Shown in pieces: positions 1 to 8,850 of a DNA stretch of 64,000 nt (position 1 is the stretch's first letter; each line of letters opens with the position of its first letter). Both the position numbers and the translations under genes were made by a program. Source of the DNA: CAWCWN01 sp963799245 (GTDB lineage: Bacteria > Chloroflexota > Ktedonobacteria > Ktedonobacterales > Ktedonobacteraceae); contig CAWCWN010000003.1 in the NCBI GenBank assembly GCA_963799245.1, positions 2,666,001 to 2,730,000 on the forward strand, written 5' to 3'. Below the pieces are notes generated by a model. It was not told the DNA's origin, made no database searches, and saw nothing but the letters and a program-made list of their open reading frames with translations.

Positions 1-154
1 CGTTCTCTACTATACTCAGCGCTGTAACTGGCTTCAGGAGAGTTGAGCAGGTCGAAGAGATCACCGGGCGGCACTATTTTCTGGTAATCAATGCGTCGAG
101 GTATAAACAGGTGTATCCAGTATTTATACACTCGGGTGCAGAGAGGGGTACAAC

Positions 155-1924
155 ATGATATGTCCACGTTGTGGAAATGAGTGGAATGCAAGCAAAAGTC
201 CCTGTACACGCTGTGGTCTCGTTATACGGATACCCGCTTCGGGACCTCTCGGGCATACGAATGCCCCCCCGCCCTCACAGCCGAGAACGCTTACGAATTC
301 GCAGCAGCTCGGTGGTATGCCGCCCGCAAATCCGCAGCCAGGTGCATCGTCCTTCAACAACCCCAACGCCTCGCCTCCTCCCCGGAGTACACGCCCGGCG
401 GCCGGTGGGAACGTCCAGCAGACGCCGCCTTCTCAGATTCCAGCGACGCCGCGCCTTTTTAATGCCCCTCCCGGCGCGCGTCCGGTGAGCGAAAATCCGC
501 GCTCTGCCACGCCGCCGCCCGCCGCGGGGAGTAATAATCTCGGGCCTAATCGTTCATTCTCACAGGGCGGCCAGGCGGGGGGGACACCAGCGGGCTCGGC
601 CCGCCCTGATGAGCTAACTACGCGCCGCGTACCTCAAAGACAGCAAAATACCAGCCAGGCCGGTATGCCTTTAACAGGAACGCTTGGTCAGGATGCCATG
701 CGTGCGGAGGGGGCTCGCCGCGCCAATCATCTGGTTACGGATACGTTAAGGGGGGAGCCGCGGCGCGACGGGCGCCCAAACCCGATATCTCAGGTTGAGG
801 GCCGCACGTTTGGCACGGAGAATCGTCAACTTCTCCCGGGCACGCTTTTGCGTGGCGGCCGGTATCGCCTGCAAGAATTGCAGGAACGCCAGGAGTGGCT
901 GGCCGGCGCGGTTGAAAACATGTGGATCGCACAGGATGCGCAGCGCGGGACTGCACAGGTCATGATGCGCGAGCTGGTCTTGCCAGAGAGCAGTTCGGTG
1001 GTGATGCAGTCTACCCTGCGCACGGCGACGATGGCCCTCTCCTCTGTGGGGAGGCATCCGCATATTCCGACACTCTGGGATGCCTTCAGCGATCGAGGGC
1101 GCAACTTTTTCGTCTTTGAGCCGGTCGATGGAGAATCCCTGATGACTCGCATGCGTCGTACTGGCAGAGCCATGGCGGAGCTGGATGTCATCGAATGCTG
1201 CCTGCAGATGACCGAAATATTGGAGCTGCTCGCGCAGCAATCTCCTCCCCTGGCCCATGGTCTGATCAGCCCCGAGCATATCGTAATAACACGCACGGGT
1301 TCCCAGTTTGTGCTCACGAACTTCTCGATCGTGCTGGCGGGCGGTGCCACCCAGTTTATCTCTGGCATTGACCGCACGCGCTTGTCTGTCTACACGGCGC
1401 CGGAGTTTGTGCGCGGCGTCATCGATGTCCGCTCCGAGCTGTTTTCATTGCTGGCGAGCGCCTACCATGCCGTGACCGGCAGTATCCCTGCGGGGGTAAG
1501 CGGCAGCATACCCAAGGCGCAGCGGATGAATCCCAATGTTTCACAGCAGTTCGATGCCATCCTCTCCAAGGGCCTGCGCCTGATTGCCAGCCAGCGCTAC
1601 CAGCGCCCCTCGGAATTACGCCAGGATCTACTGGCGATGCGCTCGGTTAGCGGCAGCCTTGTTTCCAATGCGCAGCGCTTTGAGGCACCACTGACATCGC
1701 AGCCTGTCAGCGGCGTCGACAAGCAGCGCCCTGAACTTGCTTCACAGGCGTTCCAGTCGCTGGCGCCGGGCAATGATTTCAAGGACCAGGAGCTGCTCCT
1801 GCCTCGCCCGGAGGAGCTTCCACCAATGGCAGAGAGAAATGACAGGCTCATGGCTTTTCTCTGGCTGGGTGGCATTCTTGTGTCCCTGCTCATCATCGTT
1901 TTTCTTACCCGCGGCTTTGTTTAG
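155..1924 (+). CDS. Zinc-ribbon, kinase-like (pseudokinase) tail-anchored membrane protein
   Basis: 589 aa. An N-terminal zinc ribbon has two C-x2-C pairs (Cys3/6 and Cys17/20). Residues about 25-215 are a Pro/Gly/Asn-rich disordered linker. Residues about 220-495 resemble a Ser/Thr protein kinase fold, but the catalytic loop reads HGLISPEHIVI instead of an HRD-type loop and the DFG position reads TNFS. The key aspartates are therefore absent and phosphotransfer is unlikely. A single hydrophobic helix at about 563-587 ends the protein, so it is probably a tail-anchored scaffold with a cytoplasmic kinase-like domain. The start follows a GAGAGGGG ribosome site. The role is unknown; a binding or signalling scaffold is an inference. 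Confidence 0.8.
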   Translation: MICPRCGNEWNASKSPCTRCGLVIRIPASGPLGHTNAPPPSQPRTLTNSQQLGGMPPANPQPGASSFNNPNASPPPRSTRPAAGGNVQQTPPSQIPATPRLFNAPPGARPVSENPRSATPPPAAGSNNLGPNRSFSQGGQAGGTPAGSARPDELTTRRVPQRQQNTSQAGMPLTGTLGQDAMRAEGARRANHLVTDTLRGEPRRDGRPNPISQVEGRTFGTENRQLLPGTLLRGGRYRLQELQERQEWLAGAVENMWIAQDAQRGTAQVMMRELVLPESSSVVMQSTLRTATMALSSVGRHPHIPTLWDAFSDRGRNFFVFEPVDGESLMTRMRRTGRAMAELDVIECCLQMTEILELLAQQSPPLAHGLISPEHIVITRTGSQFVLTNFSIVLAGGATQFISGIDRTRLSVYTAPEFVRGVIDVRSELFSLLASAYHAVTGSIPAGVSGSIPKAQRMNPNVSQQFDAILSKGLRLIASQRYQRPSELRQDLLAMRSVSGSLVSNAQRFEAPLTSQPVSGVDKQRPELASQAFQSLAPGNDFKDQELLLPRPEELPPMAERNDRLMAFLWLGGILVSLLIIVFLTRGFV

Positions 1925-1993
1925 AAGCCCGGGTATGCAGAGCGCCCCGGCGCTCTGCATACATGAAACGAAATAAATGGGGAGGTGGCTCCA

Positions 1994-2752
1994 TCAGCGC
2001 TTCGTGGCGACATGTACGGCAACTATACCACCCGTGAGGCGATAGAAGTGGACATCGCTCCATCCCACCTCTTCCATCAGCGCTTTCAGGCCTTGAGCAT
2101 CAGGAAAACTGGTCAGCGAATGCGGCAGATAATGATACTCCTCAAAAGCTTTGCCCAGGATGGTGCCAAAAAGAGGGGCCAGTCTGTAGAAGTAGAAGTG
2201 GAAAAGGGTGCCGAAAATCCTGCCGGGGGGATGACTTATCTCAAGGCAGACAACCCTGCCTCCGGGGCGCACCACGCGCAGCATCTCACGGAAGCCCTGG
2301 CGAATATCCGCCAGGTTGCGTACCATAAATGCCGAGCAGCAGCCGTCGACGCTGTTGTCGGGCAGGTCGATATGCTCGGCATCGCCGCTGCGCAGGTCGA
2401 TGCGATCCTGTAAACCCAGGCGCGCCAGTTTGCTACGCCCCTGGTCGAGCATCTGCGGGGTGATATCCATCCCTATCATGCGCGTTCCAGGGCCAGAGCG
2501 GCAAATGACGGCTATCGAGAGATCAGCGGTACCGGTGCCCAGGTCAAGCCCCAGCTCCCCGCTGCCCAGTGCCAGGTAGCGAGCGGCAAACGCTCGCCAG
2601 CGACGGTCCAGGCCCAGGCTCATGAGGGTATTCATGAGATCGTAGATACGAGCAATGCGGCCGAAAAGGCGCTGGACATAGGACCTCTTCCCGCCACTCT
2701 CGCGGAATTTTTCCTGCCAGGAAATTTTTGCACTCACTCTCATCCATCCCAT
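1994..2752 (-). CDS. menG: Demethylmenaquinone/ubiquinone methyltransferase (UbiE/MenG family)
   Basis: 252 aa class I SAM-dependent methyltransferase. It carries the N-terminal family signature (VQRLFGRIARIYDLMNTLMS), the SAM-binding motif LDLGTGTADLS, and a later block (RVVRPGGRVVCLEIS) typical of the family. It catalyses the last C-methylation of menaquinone. The ATG at 2752 overlaps the TGA of the upstream prenyl synthase by one base (TGATG), so the two are translationally coupled; a second ATG at 2743 is an alternative start. The pairing with a polyprenyl synthase favours menaquinone side-chain attachment and ring methylation. The reading frame runs further upstream, but that part lies inside the neighbour and looks non-coding. 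Confidence 0.9.
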   Translation of the reverse strand: MGWMRVSAKISWQEKFRESGGKRSYVQRLFGRIARIYDLMNTLMSLGLDRRWRAFAARYLALGSGELGLDLGTGTADLSIAVICRSGPGTRMIGMDITPQMLDQGRSKLARLGLQDRIDLRSGDAEHIDLPDNSVDGCCSAFMVRNLADIRQGFREMLRVVRPGGRVVCLEISHPPGRIFGTLFHFYFYRLAPLFGTILGKAFEEYHYLPHSLTSFPDAQGLKALMEEVGWSDVHFYRLTGGIVAVHVATKR

Positions 2753-3741
2753 CAATGCTGGCGCGCGACCACGAAATCGATTAATTCGTCCAGGACGTCG
2801 CGATCTGGCGAGGGCGGAAAGTGATAGAGCGCGGCCCGCGCTTTGCTGCCATGGGCAGACGCATCTTCCTGTGCGCGTTTGACTCCCTCGCCCAGCGTCA
2901 CCCATTTGACGACCGCGCGTATATCCTCATCATTCTGGGATGCGCCGTTGAGCAGACTATGCACGTGCTGCTGGTGGCCATTCATGGATGGTTCCTGCAG
3001 GGCATAGATCAGCGGGAGCGTGACCATACCCTGGCGTAAATCATTACCCGCGGGCTTGCCAATTGTAGCCTGGTTCTGGGTGTAATCCAGGACATCATCG
3101 ATGATCTGAAAGGCGATACCAAGATTCTGGCCATACTCGTTGAGCAATTCGATCTCTTCATCTGAAGCATCGCTGACGATGGCTCCACCTTTACAGCAGG
3201 CTGCGATCAGGCAGGCCGTTTTGTGGCTGATCTTCTCGTAGTAATTTTCGAGCGTGAGGTCGATGCGCCCGGCCGTCATTATCTCTAAAATGGTGCCTTC
3301 GCAGACGGTGGCGACCGTATCTGAAAAGAGGTGGTCGATGCGGTTATCGTTGATATCGGCGATCAGACCGGCGGTTTTCGCGAAGTAGTAATCTCCAAGG
3401 AGGATAGCTATATTATCACCCCAGAGCGCATTGACCGTTGGATTGCCGCGGCGCGTTTTCGCTTTATCTACGATGTCATCATGAATCAGCGTCGCCAGGT
3501 GGACCATTTCGTAGGCGACGCTGAGGGGAAGCAGCTTATCAAAGCGATACGCTTTCATCTTGCCCGACAATAACGTCAGGGCAGTTCTAAGGCGCTTGCC
3601 TGGCGATCCAAGGGCATGCATAGAGGCTGAGTTGAGAATAGGGAGCCCCGAAGTGGCGCGCTGTTCAAAAGTGATATCCACCGCGTCAAGGTCCGGCTGG
3701 ATTCCAGCAAATAGGTGGCTCAAAGTGGCCGTGTCGTTCAT
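2752..3741 (-). CDS. Polyprenyl diphosphate synthase (trans-isoprenyl, HepT/IspB type)
   Basis: 329 aa. Both Asp-rich motifs of trans-prenyltransferases are present: the first as HDDIVDKAKTRRG, the second as IDDVLDYT. It condenses isopentenyl diphosphate onto an allylic primer to build the long side chain, probably for menaquinone given the overlapping methyltransferase gene. The start at MNDTATL was chosen because GGAGAG lies about 8 bases upstream; the longer frame to 3837 lacks such a site. Product chain length cannot be read from the sequence. It forms a two-gene operon with menG. Confidence 0.9.
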   Translation of the reverse strand: MNDTATLSHLFAGIQPDLDAVDITFEQRATSGLPILNSASMHALGSPGKRLRTALTLLSGKMKAYRFDKLLPLSVAYEMVHLATLIHDDIVDKAKTRRGNPTVNALWGDNIAILLGDYYFAKTAGLIADINDNRIDHLFSDTVATVCEGTILEIMTAGRIDLTLENYYEKISHKTACLIAACCKGGAIVSDASDEEIELLNEYGQNLGIAFQIIDDVLDYTQNQATIGKPAGNDLRQGMVTLPLIYALQEPSMNGHQQHVHSLLNGASQNDEDIRAVVKWVTLGEGVKRAQEDASAHGSKARAALYHFPPSPDRDVLDELIDFVVARQH

Positions 3742-3926
3742 AACTACTCTCCATGGCGGAATGTATTGTGCATGCCCCCATTTCCGGCATGTACACAGAG
3801 GAGAGACAGTTTGCACACAGCGTACATTGTCTCTCACTCGCTGCGAGTGTAAATTTTCCTACATAAGACTGTCTTTAAAATTATAACATGCTGAACCAAT
3901 CGCTGAGCGATACATTTTCTCCCTTG

Positions 3927-4871
3927 CTATATAGTAGACGTCGTATCGAGTTCCATCAGGTCTTCTTGAACAAATCCTGCATCTAATTGAAACTCCTCCA
4001 GGGCGTCAAGCGCCGACCTGTACTCGCTCCAGGTAAGGCGCCGCTTCAAAACCGGGTCGTTGACAGCTTTCCAGGCGGGGAAATACTGATCCATGAGGCT
4101 GACCGGCGTACCCGGGCCAAGCTCTTCAGCGATCCAGCGCAACACTTCGCGCGTGCCCGCAATATCCTCTGGCATGACGAGATGGCGAATGAGCAGGCCG
4201 CGCCGCGCTATGCCCTCTTCATCCAGCTGCAGCGGTCCAACCTGGCGGTACATTTCTCGCAGGGCGAGCTGGTTATGATCGACATAGCGCGGCATTTTCG
4301 AGGTACGCAGGGCATTTTTATTGTCGGAATACTTGGCATCGGGGAGGTACACATCGACAACCCCATCCAGTAAGTACAGGGTCTCCAGGTTCTCGTAGCC
4401 GGCGCAGTTGTAGACAATGGGCAGGCGCAGCCCCTTGCCGCAGGCGATAACCAGGGCGGCGAGGATCTGTGGCACAAAATGGGTCGGTGTAACCAGGTCC
4501 AGGTTATGGCAGCGTTTCTTCTGCAGGTAGAGCATCATATCCGCCAGGCGTTCCGGCCCAACGCGGTGCCCCAGCCCACCCTGGCTCAAAGAGAAATTCT
4601 GGCAATAGGTACAGCGGGCCTGGCAGTAGCCAAAGAAGATCGTTCCCGCGCCGCGTGTGCCGCTGATGGGCGGTTCCTCGCGCCGATGAACATTCCAGGA
4701 CGCGACGATGGCCTCGGTGCCAGAGTGGCAGACGCCGGTTTTACCCGCGGTGCGGTTACAGTGGCAATTTTGGGGACAGATGGTACAGTTGCGCAAAATC
4801 TCCCAGGCCGCTGCGGCACGTTCGGCCAGCTCGCCCGTGGCGTATAAATGTAGATAGCTAGGATACGGCAT
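3927..4871 (-). CDS. Radical SAM protein, PflX-like (pyruvate formate-lyase activase homologue)
   Basis: About 314 aa. A Cys-rich N-terminal segment (NCTICPQNCHCNRTAGKTGVC spread over about residues 29-48) precedes the radical SAM cluster motif CxxxCxxC (CQARCTYC). This arrangement matches the COG1313/PflX family, whose substrate is not established. The TIM-barrel core continues to about residue 260. An AGAGG site touches an ATG at 4880 but sits 9 bases from the ATG at 4871, so the latter is preferred. No glycyl-radical enzyme partner is nearby, so activase function should not be assumed. It appears monocistronic. Confidence 0.8.
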   Translation of the reverse strand: MPYPSYLHLYATGELAERAAAAWEILRNCTICPQNCHCNRTAGKTGVCHSGTEAIVASWNVHRREEPPISGTRGAGTIFFGYCQARCTYCQNFSLSQGGLGHRVGPERLADMMLYLQKKRCHNLDLVTPTHFVPQILAALVIACGKGLRLPIVYNCAGYENLETLYLLDGVVDVYLPDAKYSDNKNALRTSKMPRYVDHNQLALREMYRQVGPLQLDEEGIARRGLLIRHLVMPEDIAGTREVLRWIAEELGPGTPVSLMDQYFPAWKAVNDPVLKRRLTWSEYRSALDALEEFQLDAGFVQEDLMELDTTSTI

Positions 4872-5052
4872 GTTAGTCATCCTCTAGTGTTAACAGGTGC
4901 TGCACGCGCGCAACTGGCGCTCCTCAAAGGAATAAACAGGGGAACTGGTGCCCGGCTCACCCATCAGGCCCGCGCTCAACCAGCACAACAGGTCGTCAGC
5001 GATTTCTTCGCTTGTGCGCTCGTGCTATGCATAGATGAGTTCCGCTACATAT

Positions 5053-5090
5053 ACATAGAGCACTCAATGCCAGCATCGAATGCTCTATGT
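5053..5090 (-). terminator. Inverted repeat downstream of the disordered-protein gene
   Basis: A perfect 10-bp stem (ACATAGAGCA / TGCTCTATGT) with an 18-base loop starts 15 bases past the stop at 5106. There is no clear U-run, so termination is possible but not certain. Confidence 0.4.
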
Positions 5091-5105
5091 GCTGTCGTGC
5101 TTGCC

Positions 5106-6364
5106 TTAAGAAGCTGGCCACTTGTAGCCACGCTGCGATGGCTTGGGACCTGTAGAACGCGGCTTGATGGCGGCATCCGTTTTCTTTTTACGCGTAGCAG
5201 GACCAGTCCTGCTGTTGCCGGAACTGCTAGAACGGCCCCGTGTTTTGCGTGTAGCTGCAGGTTTGTCCTGTTCTACCTCGACAGGGGAGTCCTGGGCCAG
5301 GTGCGCAGTTGCCGTATCCTGCGGCTCGGCTGTCGGCCCCTCGAAATGTGGCACCAGCTCCGGCTCGCTGTCGTCAGCCGTTGTGGCAGCTGGCTGCAGC
5401 AAGTTTTCTGTTTCCTGGGCAACCCCGCTCCAGAACTGGGCGTTTCTGCGCTGCGCCGGACGCGGCCCCTTAAGCACCCTGCCATCAGGCATGCGCGTGA
5501 CATGGCGCGTTTCAGCCTGTGGTCTGTCTCGTTCAGGACTCATCCTGCTCGCCTGCTCGGGCCCGCGCTGGTGCGCAAAGTCGGGGGCGTTGAAACGCTC
5601 ATAGTCGCCTTCAAACTGTGCCGCCTGTGAGGCGAAGCCGTTGTCCTGGGAACGCCTGGAGGAATATGGCCCGCGTGGCGCCGTGGGACGACTCTGCCAG
5701 CGCGGATTCTGGGCATCTCGCACAGGTGGCCTGTAGCCTGCGCCCGGCCGGCCATTAGGTTCAAACTTACGCGGGACGCGGTTGTCGCGTCCGAACTCGC
5801 GTGCGCTCCCCTCGTAGCCCTGGGGAGCGCGATGGAGCGCCCGACATCGCGCGGCTGGCGCTCAGAATTTTCAGGGTAACGGCGCTGATTATCCCTCTTC
5901 TGATCGTTGCCGCGGTATGGGGAGCGCCGTTCGTTGGTCTGGGAAAAAGAGTTATCGCGATACCCCGGACGATTTGTGCGCTGATCGTCAAATCCGCCCC
6001 TACCTGAATTATAAGGGTGTGAGCGGAAGCCCGGGTTATTGTCGCCGTTACGCTCGAAGCGGCGGTTACGATCCACCTGGTTACGGTAGGGTTTGCGACC
6101 ATTCTGAGCAGAGGAATGCTCCGAAGACTGGTTATAGCGCCAATTATCCCGTGGTGGTTGTCCATTGCTGGCATTGCTGCGACGTGGTCGATAGTCGGGG
6201 TGTTGCGTAGCTGCGCCGGCTTCCCATGCGCGATCCACGGTTTCCCGATTTAGACGAGGCCGAGCTGGACGTGGGGGTTGCTCGTTTCTGTACCTGTTTG
6301 TGGATTGATTGCGCGAGGACGGGCGCATGTCGTCGCGTCGTTGCTTGTTGTAATCTCTGGTCAT
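5106..6364 (-). CDS. Disordered Arg/Asn/Pro-rich protein, interrupted by a one-base frameshift
   Basis: Two reading frames join into one protein of about 419 aa. The first (from 6364) is rich in Arg, Asn, Pro and Gln with repeated RxxYR/NRP-like patches. At the CCCC run on the coding strand (plus 5822-5825) the frame degenerates to unrelated sequence. The next frame continues in the same compositional style (APQGYEGSAREFGRDNRV, then MRDAQNPRWQ) to 5106 and ends in a Lys/Arg/Ser-rich tail. Restoring one C gives a continuous frame. The start has GAAAGG 7 bases upstream. No folded domain is recognisable; nucleic-acid binding or condensate behaviour is only a guess from composition. Confidence 0.65.
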
Positions 6365-6619
6365 GATACCTTTCAGGGTTATCCCTTTTAGGGTGTGTAC
6401 GTTGTTTCAGTGGTGGACGAAGCAGTGAGATGTAGGCGCCATCTCGTGTAGGTTGTTCAACACTAACTCCTGTCCGCTTGACGCGCTATTAAACTACCAG
6501 GCGTATTCGAGGGGGCACGTCTCACATAGTATACCACATTCTCCAAGTTCTCGTCCCGCATTATTAAGGTTTTAAGCGCTTGCAAAAAATCCGCAAGCCA
6601 TGACGTGCTATCACCAGCG

Positions 6620-7654
6620 CTAGGATGCTGCGGGGGGCTGGGGCAAAGTACCGCTGTAGAGTGTCACGCCGCTATAGGTGAGTTCCTGGCTACCAAGTAT
6701 GGCAACGACCCTGGATGAGAGTTCATCGGGCAGCAGTGGCCGCAGTGCAAGGCTGAAGTACAGGTTGTTTTCGATGAATTCTCCCTGAAGGTGGCCATTA
6801 AGCAGGGATGTAATGCTTTGTAGTTCAGCTCCGCCTGGCAGGTAGGTGTGGCGTGGTTTGGTGAAGAGCAGGCAACCCGTAGCAGCATTGGGCCCGGTCT
6901 GGTCCTGCGGCACAACGCCGCATTCATAGATTGCAAGCTGGTTGAGCGTAAAATTTTTCAGGCTCCAGTTGAGCAGAGGCTGACTGAGGTCGGGGCTGAA
7001 ATCCTGGCGCACAAGCAGCGTCATTGCCCGGCTGTTGTAGGGAGACGTAGGTCCCTGGATGGCCCTTGTAATGGAGGTAAGAGCCTGCTCCAGGCGGCGA
7101 TATTCATTCATCGCCTGGGCGCTCTCATGGAGAGCTCCGAATGAGCCATACACAAATTCAACGTGTTTATTGTTGAGCGCCAGCTCCAGGATGGTCGCGT
7201 TCTGGTCCGGCACGTCATAAAACACCTGCTGGCTTAGATTGAGCAGGGCATCGCTATCCTCAAGCGTGTGCAGGAGCTGCTGCAAGGCGTTCGTGGCGAG
7301 TCTGCCCTGGCGCATTTGTAGCCCGGGACCAAGAACAAAGGTTCCGTCGCCATAGATACTGATGACCGGGCTATAATCCAGGGTGCCCAGGTTGCCGCCG
7401 CCGTAGAAGGTACGAATAAGCACATCGTCGGGGTTTGTGCTGTAGGTGATAGGTCCGTTATTACTCGCCAGAGTTGTGTTGTAGGAAGTGTTATGTGTGG
7501 CTGCAAGGGGAGACTTACCTAAGCAAGCCGCCAGCAGTGGAACGAGGAGCAAAAAGAGCAATAGTAGATCCACTGCTGGCTGCGCCACGGGCGACGTGGC
7601 ATGCATACGCCGGCTGCTTTTACTTTTCACTTGCTGTTTCTCACTCAATAGCAT
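6620..7654 (-). CDS. Putative lipoprotein of unknown function
   Basis: 344 aa. A basic N-region (residues 1-28) is followed by a Leu-rich hydrophobic core (29-40) and a lipobox LLAAC with Cys44, typical of a lipoprotein signal peptide. A short Asn/Thr/Ser-rich tether follows. The remaining 250 residues are globular-looking with no family recognised. The start ATG has AGAGAAG 6 bases upstream. It appears to be a single-gene transcript. Likely surface or membrane-anchored; the function is unknown. Confidence 0.7.
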   Translation of the reverse strand: MLLSEKQQVKSKSSRRMHATSPVAQPAVDLLLLFLLLVPLLAACLGKSPLAATHNTSYNTTLASNNGPITYSTNPDDVLIRTFYGGGNLGTLDYSPVISIYGDGTFVLGPGLQMRQGRLATNALQQLLHTLEDSDALLNLSQQVFYDVPDQNATILELALNNKHVEFVYGSFGALHESAQAMNEYRRLEQALTSITRAIQGPTSPYNSRAMTLLVRQDFSPDLSQPLLNWSLKNFTLNQLAIYECGVVPQDQTGPNAATGCLLFTKPRHTYLPGGAELQSITSLLNGHLQGEFIENNLYFSLALRPLLPDELSSRVVAILGSQELTYSGVTLYSGTLPQPPAAS

Positions 7655-7724
7655 GATGTACTTCTCTGAGGCTTTTCTCTTCTATTGTACCCGAGAAAGC
7701 CGTATCAGGTCCAGGCAATGCGGA

Positions 7725-8060
7725 CTATAATGTAGCGCAGAAACGATACCCGATCATCTTATAGACGAGTTTGGCTGCCAGGAAATCCGCGCGTGTCTGT
7801 CCCTCCAGAGGGCAGAGCTCGACAACATCCATGCCGACAACCGTTATACGGCGACAAAGCTCGCGCAAGAGGTCGAGCACCTGATACCAGCGCAAACCGC
7901 CTGGTTCGGGTGTACCTACGGCGGGCATTTCGCTGGGGTCCAGCGCGTCCAGGTCCAGTGTAAGATAGGTATGTCGACATTTTTTGCGAGGGGTCGCGGA
8001 CGCCGAGAATACACGCTGAATTTCTCTGGCAATGATATCCTCATGGGAGGCGTGCGTCAA
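7725..8060 (-). pseudogene. C-terminal remnant of an agmatinase/arginase-family ureohydrolase
   Basis: Only the last third of the family is present. The second metal-binding block reads LTLDLDALDPSEMPAVGTPEPGGL, followed by the conserved VVGMDVVELCP strand. The N-terminal two thirds, including the first metal-binding His/Asp motifs, are missing. The region just upstream is the speD terminator hairpin, so no complete gene can exist here. In an intact cluster it would have converted agmatine to putrescine beside the decarboxylase gene. It is best read as a deletion remnant. Confidence 0.75.
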
Positions 8061-8073
8061 GCACTGAGAGGGG

Positions 8074-8118
8074 CAAGAAAAATGGCACTTCACCCTGGAA
8101 TTTCCCGCGTGAAGTGCC
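8074..8118 (-). terminator. Intrinsic terminator after speD
   Basis: A perfect 10-bp stem (GGCACTTCAC / GTGAAGTGCC, plus 8084-8093 and 8109-8118) with a 15-base loop is followed on the minus strand by ATTTTTCTTG. It lies about 50 bases beyond the speD stop. Confidence 0.75.
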
Positions 8119-8166
8119 TGCTATGTCTGACAGGTGAGGCCGTGCGTAGAGTGTGGCAGCTTGCCT

Positions 8167-8598
8167 TTAGCGCACCGCCAATCTGGATCTACGCTCGGCC
8201 AGGGCCTCTGCGTAGCGCGCAGGGTCGGGATTGGCGGGGCGTAATGAGCGCTGGCCGCGTACTATGAAATGCGTGTCGACACTGTCTGTCTGGAAGATCT
8301 CTTTTGCGAAAGCAATTGCGTCTTCCTGGTTGAACTCCTTGCAGGAGCAGATGTCGATATCCACCTCGCCATATTCAGGCCAGGCGTGTAAGCTGACATG
8401 GCTCTGTGCGATGATGACGAAGCCCGAAAGGCCGGCATCCAGCGGGTTCGATGTTTCAATATCGTACAGGTGCACCGGGCTGACCTTGTCCATAGCGATA
8501 TGGGCGGGGTACTCATCCAGCGCGCGCCGTACCAGCGCTTCATTCTTCAACAGCTCTTGATCGCAGCCATAGAGCTCCAACATTAAATGTACCAGCAT
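8167..8598 (-). CDS. speD: Pyruvoyl-dependent decarboxylase, SpeD/SpeH family (S-adenosylmethionine decarboxylase proenzyme homologue)
   Basis: 143 aa from an ATG with AGGAGG 8 bases upstream. The self-cleavage and catalytic positions of the bacterial SpeH class are kept with correct spacing: Ser66 (pyruvoyl precursor, in QSHVSLHAWPE), His71 and Cys86 (ICSC). The residue before the cleaved Ser is Gln65, where Glu is usual. The default activity is decarboxylation of S-adenosylmethionine for aminopropyl transfer. No spermidine synthase lies in the window, while an agmatinase remnant sits just downstream and a deoxyhypusine-synthase homologue upstream. Some SpeD homologues are known to be arginine or ornithine decarboxylases, so the substrate is open. 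Confidence 0.85.
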   Translation of the reverse strand: MLVHLMLELYGCDQELLKNEALVRRALDEYPAHIAMDKVSPVHLYDIETSNPLDAGLSGFVIIAQSHVSLHAWPEYGEVDIDICSCKEFNQEDAIAFAKEIFQTDSVDTHFIVRGQRSLRPANPDPARYAEALAERRSRLAVR

Positions 8599-8673
8599 TG
8601 AACAAACCTCCTGATAAACTGTGATTTGCATAACTCCGCGCCAGGTCTCGCCTGCGGCGCTGAATGCAACAAT

Positions 8674-8704
8674 GGCCAGTGTGTGTTTTTAATACACGCT
8701 GGCC
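8674..8704 (-). promoter_or_regulatory. Hairpin in the speD leader
   Basis: Immediately downstream of the predicted -10 box is a stem of about 11 bp with one mismatch (GGCCAG-x-GTGT against ACAC-x-CTGGCC) closing an A/T loop. It would lie at the very 5' end of the speD transcript. It may stabilise mRNA or act as a control element; no known riboswitch class is recognised. Confidence 0.5.
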
Positions 8705-8735
8705 ATTATACAATACTTTTACATTAGATTGTCAA
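8705..8735 (-). promoter_or_regulatory. Probable speD promoter
   Basis: On the minus strand TTGACA (plus 8730-8735) and TATAAT (plus 8705-8710) match both consensus hexamers exactly, with a 19-bp spacer. One copy of the repeated ATCTAATG motif lies inside the spacer, which suggests direct steric control. Confidence 0.65.
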
Positions 8736-8820
8736 GCTAAATAGGAAGCATGCCAAAAGTTTGTTATCTAATGGGCAGTGGCTTTCCATCTAATGAGAAG
8801 TTACTATTCTATCTAATGGG
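8722..8820. promoter_or_regulatory. Four-copy ATCTAATG operator array upstream of speD
   Basis: ATCTAATGRG occurs in direct orientation at 8766-8775, 8788-8797 and 8811-8820, spaced 22 and 23 bp (about two helical turns). A fourth copy lies in inverse orientation at 8722-8729, inside the core promoter. The spacing suggests cooperative binding by a regulator on one DNA face. The array sits between the 3' end of the deoxyhypusine-synthase homologue and speD. Confidence 0.6.
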
Positions 8821-8850
8821 AAATAGCTGCCTTTTACATGGAAGGCAGGT

